Source: Warburgia ugandensis (Eukaryota; Streptophyta; Magnoliopsida; Canellales; Canellaceae). Taken from it: a stretch of 64,000 bases of DNA. The DNA lies in contig CP141130.1 of NCBI GenBank assembly GCA_035236585.1, positions 31,507,501 to 31,571,500 on the forward strand, read 5' to 3'. Of this stretch, positions 23,776 to 35,899 are shown piece by piece (positions within the stretch are counted from its first letter, which is position 1; each line of letters starts with the position of its first letter). The notes beneath the pieces were generated by a model. That model ran no database searches. It was not told the origin of the DNA and was given only the letters and a program-made list of their open reading frames with translations. A program made the position numbers and the translations under genes.

Positions 23776-23859
23776 GTTTTTATAACATATTTTATAATAC
23801 TATTTTAAATTATGGGGCCCATGATTTTTAAAAAGTATTATAAAATATGTTATAAAAAC
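23776..23859. repeat. 84-bp near-perfect palindrome
   Basis: Arms 23776-23801 and 23834-23859 are perfect 26-base inverted copies (GTTTTTATAACATATTTTAT..). The centre, around GGGGCCC at 23815-23820, is also nearly symmetric, so the whole unit folds on one axis at 23817.5. Confidence 0.95.
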
Positions 23860-24150
23860 CCATACCATTACAAACATGAACATGAAGAAGTCCATGCTTG
23901 TTGCTTCATGGATAATGAAACTTTGTTGTATATAGATCTAATCTATTCATCATGTTTGGAATGGCTAGATAGGCTATGATTAAATACCATATTCATTGCG
24001 TGCTTTTAGCTTATGTTTTATCATGTGAAAATAGTGACCATCCATTTTTAGTAATTTTTTTCTAAGACCTAACATAAGAAATTATGATCATCTAAATGCA
24101 TTTATTTCTAGTGGCTTATTATGCTTTTAGGGAGAGGACGATGACCTACT

Positions 24151-24163
24151 TATATATATATAT

Positions 24164-24203
<40 letters not shown>
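24151..24203. repeat. (TA)n(GT)n compound microsatellite
   Basis: A short TA run passes into about 40 bases of GT repeats, followed by GAGAGA. It lies about 0.7 kb upstream of the G6PDH 5' region and is likely polymorphic. Confidence 0.95.
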
Positions 24204-24205
<2 letters not shown>

Positions 24206-24869
24206 AGAAAAAGGACTCAAATTTCTTCATACACTATTGAGCATGTAGGCTACCACCCACAAATGTCTAGTGCAATTGGTCACAAACAAAGTTAGCATCC
24301 CTAAGATTATGCTTAGTGGCATGTTCAAGTCACCCTTTTCTCTTTGGCCAGAGAACAGATATAGGGTTGTGTGTTTGAGTGATTTTCTTTGTAATTCTTC
24401 TCTTGTATCAAAAAGAAAACATATTGAGTCCCATAAAATGTATACAATACATACTCAAGAGGAGAGAAAGAAGTACACATCCCTTTAGCATGCATAGTAA
24501 AACCTCTTTTATAGATCTAAGCCGTTTATAATATGAGGAATGACTTAGGCACACTAAAAATCAAATTTCATGAGCATTGGATGTCTTAAGCCTCTGTTTC
24601 ATTCCGTCAAATTTCAAGAACATCTATTTTGTTTAAATCTTTTAAAGATAAAAGAAAATTATATGCTAACAGCGTCCAAATACATTAATTTCTGGTGGTT
24701 ACCTATGTTTGCTAATCCAAACATGATTAACCGCTTAGATTAAAAGAAAATGTTTTACTGTACTCGAGTGAAAGAGCGTCTACTTCTCCAAATTATATGT
24801 CCAAAAATTGGTGCAAAGCAGGTTCACGTTGGTTTCTTAACCCAGCTGGCGCAAGTTAATTGAAATGGA

Positions 24870-25049
24870 AGCAACCTTTTAAAAACTCAATGGACTTGTC
24901 TTCTCTCTCTCTAAACAGCAAGCAGCCTTTCGGTGATCTCTAGGGACTTCTCCGGCGCTCCCTATGTTCTCTTCTCCCTTCTTTCTTTCTCACAATTTCT
25001 CCTTCACCAAAACCCTCTTCTTCTCCTGAAAATTTCTTCTCAGACAATA
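24870..25049 (+). promoter_or_regulatory. Probable core promoter and 5' UTR of the G6PDH gene
   Basis: A weak TATA-like TTTTAAAAACTC (about 24877) precedes a pyrimidine patch CTTCTCTCTCTC (about 24899-24911), a common layout at plant transcription starts. The following stretch is CT-rich like many leaders of plastid-protein genes and contains a 21-codon upstream frame (24964-25029). The transcription start is not proven. Confidence 0.35.
24964..25029 (+). CDS. Possible upstream ORF, 21 codons
   Basis: ATG at 24964 opens 21 codons (MFSSPFFLSHNF..) ending in TGA at 25027-25029, 20 bases before the main ATG and in another frame. It would affect translation only if the transcript begins before 24964. 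The peptide is Phe/Ser-rich because the leader is CT-rich; no homology recognised. Confidence 0.3.
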   Translation: MFSSPFFLSHNFSFTKTLFFS

Positions 25050-28000
25050 ATGGCCGCCCTTTCTTCCCCAAATTGGCCTTCTTCTCGATTCACTCTTTCA
25101 TCAGCTTCTTCTTCTCAACGTTTATCAGTATCTTCTTCAATTCTTTTCTCTTGTACTCCTATAAGGCGGTGGTTTCGCTCAAGGGTCTCCCTTAAATCGC
25201 CTAGAAATCCACATCAACATGTTATCTGCATGCAAGATGGTTTGTTTCTTCACTTATTCTTGTTTTTGGTTATATGGTTTATCTTTGTCTTTCCATTCAG
25301 GTGAATTTGTAGTTTTTATTTTTATTTTTATTATTCCAAATATAGGTTGTCTTTTTCCGTTTTAGCCGCTTAATTATTCTTTTGTTATTTTTGAGTTCTG
25401 TTTTTCCAGTCATATACTGCTGTTGCTTTTCGAGTCTTTGAGTTTTCTTTTCTGTTACTGTTTTTTCCGTTTCTTATCTATTAGAGAGAATTCTAAGGTT
25501 ACCGTTTCTTCGTGCTCTTTTATCCTTAATTTGTTCAATTTATCCGTTTTATTTACTCAAGTTGTTGTTTTTCCTTTGACGTCTATGAGTTATCATCTCG
25601 TCTTCGCCCATTACCTTTCTTAATATTTTCGTTTCTTCTGAGCAGTGACAGACACATTCTTAAGATGGGAATAGAAAAATATGAGGCTAGCTTGCCAATA
25701 AATTTAGGAGAAATATTAATAAATAAAAACACAGAAAGGGTAGGAAACCCCGCCAATTTATTTTGTTATTGTTATCTGGGTTCTGTTTATTTTTCTTTTT
25801 GATTCTTTCTTATATTTGGACATTTTCGCATGTTTCTTCTTCTAATTCTTATGTTTCTGTTTCTCTTTTCCATGTTCTCCATTTTATATGCTAAATTTCG
25901 TTTCATCTCATTATTATGTTTTATTTTAAGGATTCACCTTTGTGTCTAACTGATTATTTTTAAAATGGACATGCGTCATGTGGTTTAGGTGCCATTGCTG
26001 CTCCTGCAAAAGAAACTCCTATGAAGAAATTGAAGGATGAGTTGTTAACAATTCCTTCCTTTGAAGAATCTGAAGATGTAGCTGGATTTAGCTGTAGCAA
26101 AATGGAATCCACTGTCAGCATCACTGTGGTTGGTGCATCAGGAGACCTTGCCAAGAAGAAGATATTTCCAGCTTTGTTTGCACTTTATTATGAAGATTGC
26201 CTCCCCAAGGTTTTGCATATCATAATTAAATGATATCTTGTTTCCAATATTGTAATTAATTTGCTGATTCTGCTTTGACCAGAATGTTGTTAGTCTATAT
26301 TGTGATGAATTTGGAATGAAAGATGTATGGAATTGCATTTTCAGCATTTTACAATCTTCGGTTATGCTCGGAGTAAGATGTCAGATGCTGAATTAAGAAA
26401 CATGGTTAGCCAAACACTTACTTGCAGAATTGATAAAAGGTGATTCTTGCTCTCACAGTCAGTTCTTGATCTAAGGCCTGTGTTTCTTATTCAAAGAATA
26501 GATAGCGTCATCCTTTTGGTGCTTGATAATATTCTTTCATGTCTCTTTTCTGGTCATGAATCGGCATTGATTGAATAAGATATTTTTGCTTGTTATGGAA
26601 ATTTTATTGTTTCATAACTCATTTTTATTTATCAGGGAGAACTGTAGCGACAAGATGGAACAGTTTCTTGCAAGATGCTTCTACCACCCTGGTCAGTATG
26701 ATTCTGAGGAAAACTTTTTAGAGCTGGACAAGAAGCTGAGGGAACATGAGGTAATTCTGAACTTGTTGCTGTTTACTTCTAATTGAGCTTCATCTGCCTT
26801 TATTATTTGTTACATTCACATATTTTCTACTTTGGGATAAGGAATAATGTTTCCTGATTGTTAATTTGAATTTTGCTTAAGATGTTTTTTCATAATGCAG
26901 CAAGTTCTAATAACCTTATATTTACAACGTATATGGTGGTGCTACCATGAGAATGTCCATTTTGCTACTGAGATAAGTCTTTAACACTGTTATACATTAC
27001 ACATCAAGGTGAGTTGCACTATTGCATGCCCAATGCGCAATCAGTAAGTTGATGAAGGCCTAAGATGCTATTGTGTGTTCCAATAAATGCCGAAAATAGT
27101 CTCATAGACCTTGGTGAAGCAGATCACTGTTACAATGAAGAATTTAGTGAGAAGGGAATGACAATGTTGAGCATGAAGGAGTTTGCATGATTGGAGTTCT
27201 TAGAGAGGAGTATGAACAATTATGTATGTACATGGGGTAACTGGTGTTAACTGATATTAAGTAACAGTTAGCGTTGCAATCCTCTGACATCACCAATATG
27301 ATGCAGTCACCCCGTCTCCTAATCACCCTAGTTTACTGCTCAACCATGGTTTTTCCCAATGGCCTACATCATTTCTTGAGTGCCATCTTACTTTATGTGA
27401 TTCGTCTGATCATTATCCTTGGTCCTTCTACTACAAACTGAGTAGCTGTTCTGACTTCATGTGTAAAATAGCGTGACTTACCTCTGACAGGGTTTTCTCC
27501 TTTCTATTCTCTTAGACAACTCATTTGACTGGTACCCAATAACTTATCCCATCCCTTGCCATTCTTGGCACATGGCTGTCTAGGAACCTTAACCGAAAAC
27601 AGTCATCTCTTCCATTTTTGCATTGTGGACTTAAGCCTTCTCATTTGTTAACATTCTAGATATTAAAATTCAACCTTTCATTTCTCCTATGCTGGGACCT
27701 CTTCCAAAATTGTGTCAGAGATTGAGCTTTAACACAATCCATCCCAGTCTAAGGGTAATGCCATTAACTGGACCCAAATTTTTTCAGTCTTGTCATTATA
27801 CTCAGGTATTAGCACACTTGTGAGACCAGCTTGGCACCTGTGTTTCCCTGAAACATCCCTCTCCAAATGAAAGTTGAATATGTTCTCTGCTGTAGATCTT
27901 TATCCTTAAGAATGCTCAACATGGCTGCATCTAGTTGACTTCAGGAATCTGCGGTCATTGCATCTCAATTTTTGGGTTTCTTCCATTTTCCATTTTTTGT

Positions 28001-31000
28001 ATTTACCCATTTCCAACCTTGACCTTCATCTAGGCACCTTATTTCCACTTTCAGAAATTTGAGAAGGCAATATCTTATGTCTCATCCGTATAAAAGAAGC
28101 AAGGTGTTCAGATACTTGAATGAAGGTCATTCCTTGATCACAAGGGTGGTACCTTTTTGGCCCAGCTGCCACTAAATTTCACATTTCACATTAAAATTTC
28201 AAATGTTATTCGTTTGATGACTTTTATATTAGTTGTAATTACATTCTATTTCAGATGGAATTTCCAGAGAAATTCCATTTTGCCTTTCGGACAAAATTTC
28301 CAGAAAAATTCCATTGGCAGAGGAAAATATAACAAAATCATTTTAGTCCACAGTGGAAAATGGAATGAAAAGCCTCGTAATATGTCTGTGTTTACTTTCT
28401 GTCCTATTTGGCACTGTTTTGGCTGTTCCACTGCTTCTGGCCATTTTGGTCTAGAATTGCTGTTTCAGCTGGAATATGCTAAGATCTGAAAGATTCTGAA
28501 ACAATAATGGCGTTTTTTGTAAATTGAAGTAACTACTTCGAAGGTCATCTCTTGATGAGAAAAATTCCAGAGCTTTTAACAAGTTTGCAACATATCATCT
28601 TCTTCATTTCTGTTTTGGCTTTTGTTATTTCAACATTCAACTGTCATTCTTGCGCAAGGTATGACTCTGCTTTTCATACCATCTCTTAGTCTGGAGTGAT
28701 TTTGAAATCTGCTTTATCATTTGGTCTCTTAGTATTATAGCTTTTTCAGATCAGATAGATTTTACAGTTGATTTTTGAAGTAGATGAGAAAAAGAGTTAA
28801 GTTTCTAACTCCTAGGCCGCAGAACCCATGCAGCAGTATCAATTAAGATAGGAGTTGCATAATACAAAACCTTCTATGCACAGATTTCAAGAGAATTCTT
28901 TAGAAACTGTCTCTAAGGGTTGGATAGGTATGCCACTCTACCTCAAACCATTAATACCACTTTACAGATTGAGTGCAAATTTGATGTCTGCACAGTGAAT
29001 CATAGAACCATGCCTTAGACAGTGCATGATCTATCTGATGTAGAAGGGCCTAGTAGGTATATGGCGGATCATTAAACAGGTGGTCCTGTTAATACTCTTT
29101 CCAACTTCAAGTTGCTTATCTACAAATAAGAAAATTACCTGGTCTCTGGATTTTGTTGATCCAAATTGTTGATGTGGAAAAAAGATAGGGTGGTTCAATT
29201 GCTAATGTCAGACCAGATCCAGATGGTTGGTGATCTAAATCATCTTTTAACCTCATTATATATCACACATAACCTGAGAATCATCTTGTTGGATGATCAC
29301 AACCCTAGGTTATGATTTATATGGTTTTTGGACTCTATGAATGGCTCTATATTTCATTAGTGTACTAGTTGCTAGGTTAATCCAACTGAGAAGGACTTGC
29401 TGCTAAGATTACTAATAGGGTAAGTACAACTATAATGCGCATTCTAATTTTGTTCTAATCTTTTGAATAAAATAATGAAAGAGATGTGGACAATAAGAGT
29501 ATGTACTTGTTTATTTTTGTTTTGTCATTGTCTTGCTATACCTTTGCTATATCGCGAGAAAAAAAAAAGGGTTCTTGAGATTCTTTAGGATTTTAGTTTC
29601 TTCTAGAAAAATTTTATGAAACGGTACACTGAAATTGGCAAAAAGCCAAAATGTTCCATTCCAGCAGGTAAAGGAATGGCTGTTGGAATGAAATTGGCGA
29701 TTAGATTCTATAGCAATTTATGTTGGACCAGATATTGATTTGTGTTCGTACTAATTCTTCCCACTAAGACTAAAATAAGCTTTTCTTGTCTTCCCAATGC
29801 ATGTCCAACAGGCTCCTTCTAAAATTGTCAAGGCTAGAACAGTGCTCGTGCATTGCATGTGAAATACAGCATGTGTTTAGCCATATTTTTATCATTTAAT
29901 TATTTACGAAATAGACACATTTCAATAGATGTTTGGCATTTGTATTTGTAGTCTTATAAAGCCAAGTAAATATATGTGAGGCGAAATGATACAGTGACAG
30001 CATCAACAAGATATTTTGTCTTTGCTGTCAAATCAACTTAAACATGCATATCTTTGACCCATAAAACTGGATGTTGATATCCACAATCATTTACTTATAT
30101 GTTTGAGTAATTGAAATTACAGTCAGTGGGTTACTGTCTGATTAAGAGTAAAACAGCAATGAGTACATTTTTCTCCTGTAGTTCTTGGCAGCCTGAAATT
30201 GCTCCTAGAAATTATGCAAAAGAAAGAAAATATTATAGGGTAACTGGGTATAACTGCTTCTATACAATTGCAATGATCATGGTCACTCCAATAGGATGAT
30301 TTTACTTTTAACCTTCTCATTAGTGGGCCTGTGAAATTGGTGGAAGTGTAAATGATTTTTATGCGTTGAGCCCAGTAAGGATTATGATCTTAATTTGGCA
30401 ATTGAATGTACATATGGGCTAAATATTTAAAGATACAAAGGGGCCATTTTATCTAGACCACATAACCATGAGTCTTGTGCATGAAATGATCATAACCCTT
30501 TGATTGCTCTAGTTTCCAATGCCATGAGTTGTATAATTTACTGATCCATTGATTAATACCTCTATTTTTGGAACTTGAGTTGATATCGGGGCCCATGAAT
30601 ATCCAACATGAGGACCATTTGATGGACACTGAAATCAACCAAGGGGAGGCCAGATATGATGCATTGAATTTTCTCATTTTTCTGTTTTACTATAAGGTTG
30701 CAACCTTGGGACTGGTGGACAGAATTTCAGAACCACCCTTCATAGAATGCACTCTGAATTTGATGATGATAAAATTCACCCATATTAGATTTCCCCTTGA
30801 ACCCCTAATCACTCTTATTATGCTGGACCTTGCCTACAGGTGAGTTCCAAAGTTCAATCCACCATATAGTGTGAAACCCCCATAGAAGTCAATTTTGCCT
30901 TAACTAACGGTCTCCTACAGAAGCATTCTTTGATTCTTACAAGTGCTCCTCTTGCTATCAGCAAGAGATGACAACTTCTTTGTTGATCTGTAATAAATGT

Positions 31001-34000
31001 GGTTATGATGCATAATTGGAAGAAATGGAGATTTATAGTGGGATGACTTAGTCAAGGTTCATATGCGCAGAACTTGGTATCTTTGTAACATCAGATAGTT
31101 AAAATACTTCTAATCGACTTTTGTGCCTGTAAATTCCTGAAGCACTGATAGTCTCCAATCCAAGACAAAATTACTGAATATTTTAAAAAGAAAAGAAAAT
31201 TCGAGGAACATTGCTAATATCTTTTAATGCGATAGCAAACCTTTTCGATGAAAATACCTATTAAAGAAAATGTCTCGGTAAGAGTTAGTGTACTAATGCG
31301 TGCAAAGAAGTCAACCCTTCATTTTGTAATGGAGGGTGACTTCTTTGAAAGATCTAAGCCATTCATTCTATGCATCTTACCAAAATTAGGGAACCACGGA
31401 AAATCTATGCATTTGGATGATTCTAACATGTTGTTTTCCGTCTTTGAAAAAAACTAAAAAAATAAGTAGTTATAATATCAAGGGCGTATAAAACAGGTTA
31501 CACGAATCCACTGATTATGAAAATTGGTATCCAGCCTATCCAATCCATTCTGGACAAGATGAACAGCTTAGATCTTCCAAAATAAGTCACCCCCACAAAA
31601 AAAATGGAGGGTTGACTTCTTCACATGCCTTAGTGCACCGACTCTTACCAGGACTCAAGCACGAGAATGTGTTTGCATGATGAAGTTGGAACTCCTAAGA
31701 ATTTTTCAAAGAAAGAAAAGGACCAAAGGTGTATAGATGATTAATAAAAGAAAATGTAATGGCAATTTCGTAGTTCAGCAAAACATAAATCGTGATACAA
31801 ACAGAATTTCAACACAAAGTGGAAGTAACATCTTTAATGGCAAGAAAAGGGCCGCCCGGTGCATGAAACTCCTGCATATGTGGAGTCCGAGGAAGGCGGA
31901 CCATAAAAGATCTGTAGTATGTAGCCTTAACTTGCTTTTTTGCAAGAGGTTGTTTCCACGCCTTGAACCTGTAACCTTTGGGTCACGCGACGACAACTCT
32001 ACTATTGTGCCTAGGCTCTCCTTCATGCCTTTAAGTTACAAATCATAAGAAATAAAAACAAGGGTTGCTTGGATCATCCAATGGACGAGTTCCAAAACGT
32101 GGCCCATCTAGGTCGAGGGCCACAAGCCATTTTGAGCCCCAATTGCTCGGATCATGCAATCCATATAACATTTAGTGCATGGCCTCAATTAAAGTGATTG
32201 GTTTTGAGAACCAAACTTATATGCCCCTTATGATTGGTTATCTTACCAGTCATCTCTCCAAGCCAAATTAAGAGTCACTCAATCAGCTTTGATTTCTCAG
32301 GTGTTAAGTATCTAAAGTTGGAGATAATGAGCTAGATCAATCAAAGGTGGGACTCTATGGGAGATTCCTCAAGATGATTGATGATCCAACTATTCACCTT
32401 CCAGGCCAAATTTAAAGTTGTCCCAGTATTTGACTTCTCTGGTCATAAGTATAGAAAGTTGGAGATTACAAGCTAGATTAATGAAAGGTAGAACCTTCTG
32501 GAGCATTCCTCTAAGAAGAAAAGCACAGCCATGGTATAAATAACAAGCTCTTTTCTGGGCCTACAGGGCTTACATAGGCATGAGCAAATCCAGTTAATCT
32601 GACAGCTGTCCCTAAGGCTGTCCTGCTGCCTTGGATTTTGTCATGGATTGAATGATCCTACACCCTTAGATATTTTTATCTTGTGAATTGGATATGCATT
32701 TCACACAGGATCAAAATTGACAATGTGGGTTGCCCATTGATGTTGTACAAGTTTGACTGTATGGATATATTTGTGGGGACTGAAGTTGTGTTTTAATTAG
32801 ATTGTTACCATGTATAACTTCTCTGTAGGTCTCCTTATAGAGTTAACATATAACAAATAAATGGTTAAAATTCCTGCATTTTAGCTGTGCTGTTTGTCTG
32901 GTGGTGTTTGTCTACTGAACAGCTGCCTAATGACACGGCTGTGATTGGCTATTTTTGAAGATGATTCTATTAAGAGTCAAAAGGATAACAATATCTAATT
33001 TGTCAAAATGTTCACAAATGGTTGGTAAGCAGGCAGGTGAAAAAGAGCTGCCTGCTTTTTGGCTTTCATAAGTAGTACAAATTATGATATTTAGGCATCT
33101 TGGCAATAGTCTTTGTCTTGTGCACTTAAACTGCTTTGCCTAAGGTGATTATTTATGTAAGGTGCTTTTTGGCTTGTGCACTTAAACTGCTTTATGTAAG
33201 GTGATTCTTCTAAGTATGGGCTAAAAACTTACTAGATACACTCTTGCCTTTTGGAGGTATAATTGCAAGCATGCAAAGCATGCCCGCTTGTTTTACTTTG
33301 CTTTTGGTTTTGACTGCTCTGTGATTCTTCTTTGATTTCCACAGAGCCACTATTCATAATCTTGTTAAATGATCAAGCAGGGCGGGAGGATCTCGAATCG
33401 GCTTTTCTATTTATCAATTCCACCAGATATATTCACAGATGTAGTCAAATGTGCTAGTTTATCTGCTTCATCTTCTAATGGCTGGACAAGAGTCATTGTT
33501 GAGAAGCCCTTTGGGCGAGATTCTGAATCATCTGCTGCTTTGACAAGAAGCCTGAAGAAGTATCTTGTGGAAGACCAAATTTTCAGGTAGTTCCTCAATC
33601 TTAGGTATTTCTCTTCCCTTGGAACCCTGGGTTCTGGTCTGATGACCTGATGAATTGTCTACAGAATCGATCATTATTTGGGAAAGGAACTAGTTGAGAA
33701 TCTATCAGTGCTCCGGTTCGCTAATCTTGTTTTTGAACCTCTTTGGTCAAGGCAGTATATAAAGAATGTTCAGTTGATCTTCTCAGAAGATTTTGGTACT
33801 GAAGGACGTGGAGGGTAAGATTCTGTTTATGGTGGGATGGATATAAAAGGGAAATAAGTGTTGAAGATAACCTAATGATATATTAGGAGTTTTTTGAGCT
33901 TTTCCTTTGGTGTTTTGACAGGTATTTTGACAGTTATGGGATCATAAGGGACATAATGCAGAATCATCTACTTCAAATACTGGCATTGTTTGCTATGGAA

Positions 34001-35899
34001 ACTCCTGTCAGCTTGGATGGGGAAGACATTAGGAATGAAAAGGTCTGTTTGTAAGAAAGGATTGCCAAATTCAGTTGGACCAATCTACTCATTTTTTCTA
34101 TTAAATTGGATGGTATCTGTCAGGTGAAAGTTCTACGTTCTATGAGGCCTTTGCAACTTGAAAATGTGGTGGTTGGGCAGTATAAAAGCTACACAAAGGG
34201 CAGTGTTATATACCCAGGATACACGGATGATAAGACTGTACCAGAGAACAGCCTAACTCCGACATTTGCAGCTGCTGCTCTTTTTATAGACAATGCTAGA
34301 TGGGATGGAGTGCCATTTCTCATGAAAGCTGGGAAGGCCTTGGATACTAGGCGGTGTGTGAGAAAGAGTTCTAATTTCTCTCTTTTATTTTTGTGTTCTT
34401 CTTCTGTATGTTATTATAAGGATGAAAACTACTTTTTAGCAATTTTGCTGATTCAATCTGAAGCGGGGATCTTTTTGCTTTTCAGAACTGAAATCAGAGT
34501 GCAGTTCAGGCATGTTCCTGGTAATTTATACAAGAGAAGTTTTGGAACAGATCTTGATCTTGGGATGAACGAACTTGTCATCAGAGTGCAGCCAGATGAG
34601 GCTATCTATTTGAAGATTAATAACAAAATCCCTGGTCTGGGGATGAGGTTGGATCGCAGTAATCTGAATCTTCATTATGCAGCAAGGTACGTGCAAAAAC
34701 TTTTATGGTAATGAGAGGAGAATCAGCTGATAAAAAATTTATACCTGTGCACTTTTGCTAAAACTACTGGTATATCTAAATAACTAGCATGGCTCTTAGA
34801 ACCTTATTGGTACGTTTCTTCTATAATAGAATTTCAGTAGATTGGTCCTGCATGAAGTGACCATATTCTGATATGCTATTGACAATGGAAAGATTTCATG
34901 CATCAGTTTTATTGGTGAGAACAATATTTGGTTTGTAATTTCCCACAGAAGCTCCTAGGGGTCATAATCATTCATCTGGTGGACCTACACTAATGGACCA
35001 TAAATCAAAATCTCCGACATCAGAGAACTACATTCTTCAATATTGACTGATATATTTTTTTTTGCTCTTGGCATATACTTTCTGAACCATCATTGATCCA
35101 AAAAATGAATGGTTTTCATAATTAAAAGTTTGTCTCAACCTCTTTCGCTTATCAACCCTGGGCCAATGCATGAGTAGTTTTGATAATTGAAAAAGTTTTC
35201 TCCTGCACTTTGGCCGGCACTTAATTTTCTTTGTAAAATAGTACCAGACACCATCCTCTTTGTTATATATTTGAAAAGATTAAGCCTCTGAAAACTCCGT
35301 GATTTGGTTCTTTTAGGAGATGAATGAACAAAATGCCTGTATACTAAATGAGATCTTGTTATATATTTTTTATGGTAGTTAGTAGATTACCTGACTCGAA
35401 CTCTCAGCCTTTGGTGGGAAAGTGCAGAACGTTATTACTAGGCTCTGTGCCAGTGCTACATTATTTATGTATGTTGGTGACAGATTTCTTTTTGGGCTAG
35501 CGTCTTCAGGAGAGCTATTTTTCTTGAAAGGAAGCATTTATTCTACACATTTGGTGATTCAGTCACTCTGATTCATGGTTTCCTTGTTTGTCATTTCAAA
35601 TAGCATTTTAAGTCAAGTGGGCATTCTGTTGGTTGTTTTGTAGATATTCCAATGAAATACCAGATGCATATGAGAGGCTGCTACTTGATGCAATTGAAGG
35701 AGAACGAAGACTGTTCATTCGGAGCGATGAACTGGATGCTGCTTGGGAGCTGTTCACACCATTGCTGAAGGAGTTGGAGGAGAAGAAGATTGTTCCCGAG
35801 TCATATCCTTATGGGAGTCGAGGGCCTGAAGGAGCTCATTATCTCGCTGCCAAGTACAATGTCCGATGGGGTGACCTCATTCCAGATCACCATCACTAA
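25050..35899 (+). CDS. G6PD: Plastidic glucose-6-phosphate 1-dehydrogenase (10 exons)
   Basis: Catalyses glucose 6-phosphate + NADP+ to 6-phosphogluconolactone + NADPH, the first step of the oxidative pentose phosphate pathway, in the plastid stroma. Coding exons: 25050-25239, 25989-26209, 26345-26439, 26636-26750, 33381-33586, 33665-33814, 33922-34042, 34124-34353, 34486-34686, 35644-35899. All have GT/AG borders and join in phase to 594 codons plus TAA. Residues 1 to about 60 are Ser/Arg-rich without acids, a chloroplast transit peptide. [10 protein letters not shown] (112-121) binds NADP. TCRIDKRENC holds Cys164 and Cys172, spaced like the thioredoxin-regulated pair of plastid enzymes. RIDHYLGKE (276-284) is the substrate motif, and IMQNHLLQ carries the catalytic His341. 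The MQDGA.. segment after the transit peptide resembles P2-type isoforms (inference). The first ATG in frame is 25050; upstream codons in that frame lack ATG. Confidence 0.96.
31277..31649. mobile_element. Foldback (MITE-like) element in intron 4
   Basis: Left arm from GGTAAGAGTTAGTGTACTAA (31277) to about 31375 is an imperfect inverted copy of about 31552-31649, which ends ..CACCGACTCTTACC. Both arms share AAGAAGTCAACCCT.. and AGATCTAAGC. About 175 bases separate them. No coding capacity. No clear target duplication at the ends, so the class is open (Mutator-like is possible from the long arms). Confidence 0.65.
31845..32024 (-). mobile_element. Au-like SINE in G6PDH intron 4
   Basis: On the - strand it begins GAAGGAGAGCCTAGGCACAA and has a B-box-like GGTTCAAGGCGTGG. 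It continues ..AACAACCTCTTGC.., AAGGCTACATACTACAGA and a GGTCCGCCTTCC segment, and ends GTGCACCGGGCGGCCCTTTT. This is the layout of the widespread plant Au SINE family, derived from a tRNA gene. It lies antisense to the host gene. No clear target duplication seen. Confidence 0.8.
32231..32516 (+). repeat. 144-bp tandem duplication in intron 4
   Basis: Two diverged units, 32231-32374 and 32375 to about 32516, share TGATTG..CC at their starts. They also share TTGAYTTCTC, AAGTATMKAAAGTTGGAGAT and AGCTAGATYAATSAAAGGT at the same spacing. The divergence shows an old event. No function visible. Confidence 0.75.
33117..33210 (+). repeat. 56-bp tandem duplication near the intron 4 acceptor
   Basis: CTTGTGCACTTAAACTGCTT occurs at 33117 and 33173, each followed by a TAAGGTGATT-like tail. 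It is 170 bases upstream of exon 5. Confidence 0.85.
35345..35455 (-). mobile_element. Possible tRNA-derived SINE in intron 9
   Basis: The - strand reads GGCACAGAGCCTAGTAATAA (A-box-like), then about 30 bases on GAGAGTTCGAGTCAG (B-box-like), then an A-rich tail CCATAAAAAATATATA. The order and spacing fit a tRNA-type polymerase III promoter. A functional tRNA is unlikely because no cloverleaf is evident. Confidence 0.4.

Larger units (their letters stand above)
26751..33380 (+). other. G6PDH intron 4, about 6.6 kb
   Basis: Donor GAG|GTAATT and acceptor CAAGCAG|GGCGGG; the flanking exons encode KKLREHE and [11 protein letters not shown], which are adjacent in this enzyme family. The other eight introns are 78-957 bases. 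I recognise a SINE (31845-32024), a foldback element (31277-31649) and two tandem duplications (32231-32516, 33117-33210). The part 26.8-31.2 kb shows no protein remnant I can name; repeated AATTTCCAGARAAATTCCAT words occur near 28258-28312. Confidence 0.9.

Noticed and set aside
24933-25049. Longer N-terminus for G6PDH starting at 24933
   Set aside because: The codon at 24933 is GTG, not ATG. The extension would only translate the CT-rich leader, and the first in-frame ATG is 25050, which gives a typical transit peptide.
35393-35447. Functional tRNA gene in intron 9
   Set aside because: Box-like words are present, but no acceptor or anticodon stems can be formed; a SINE remnant is more likely.
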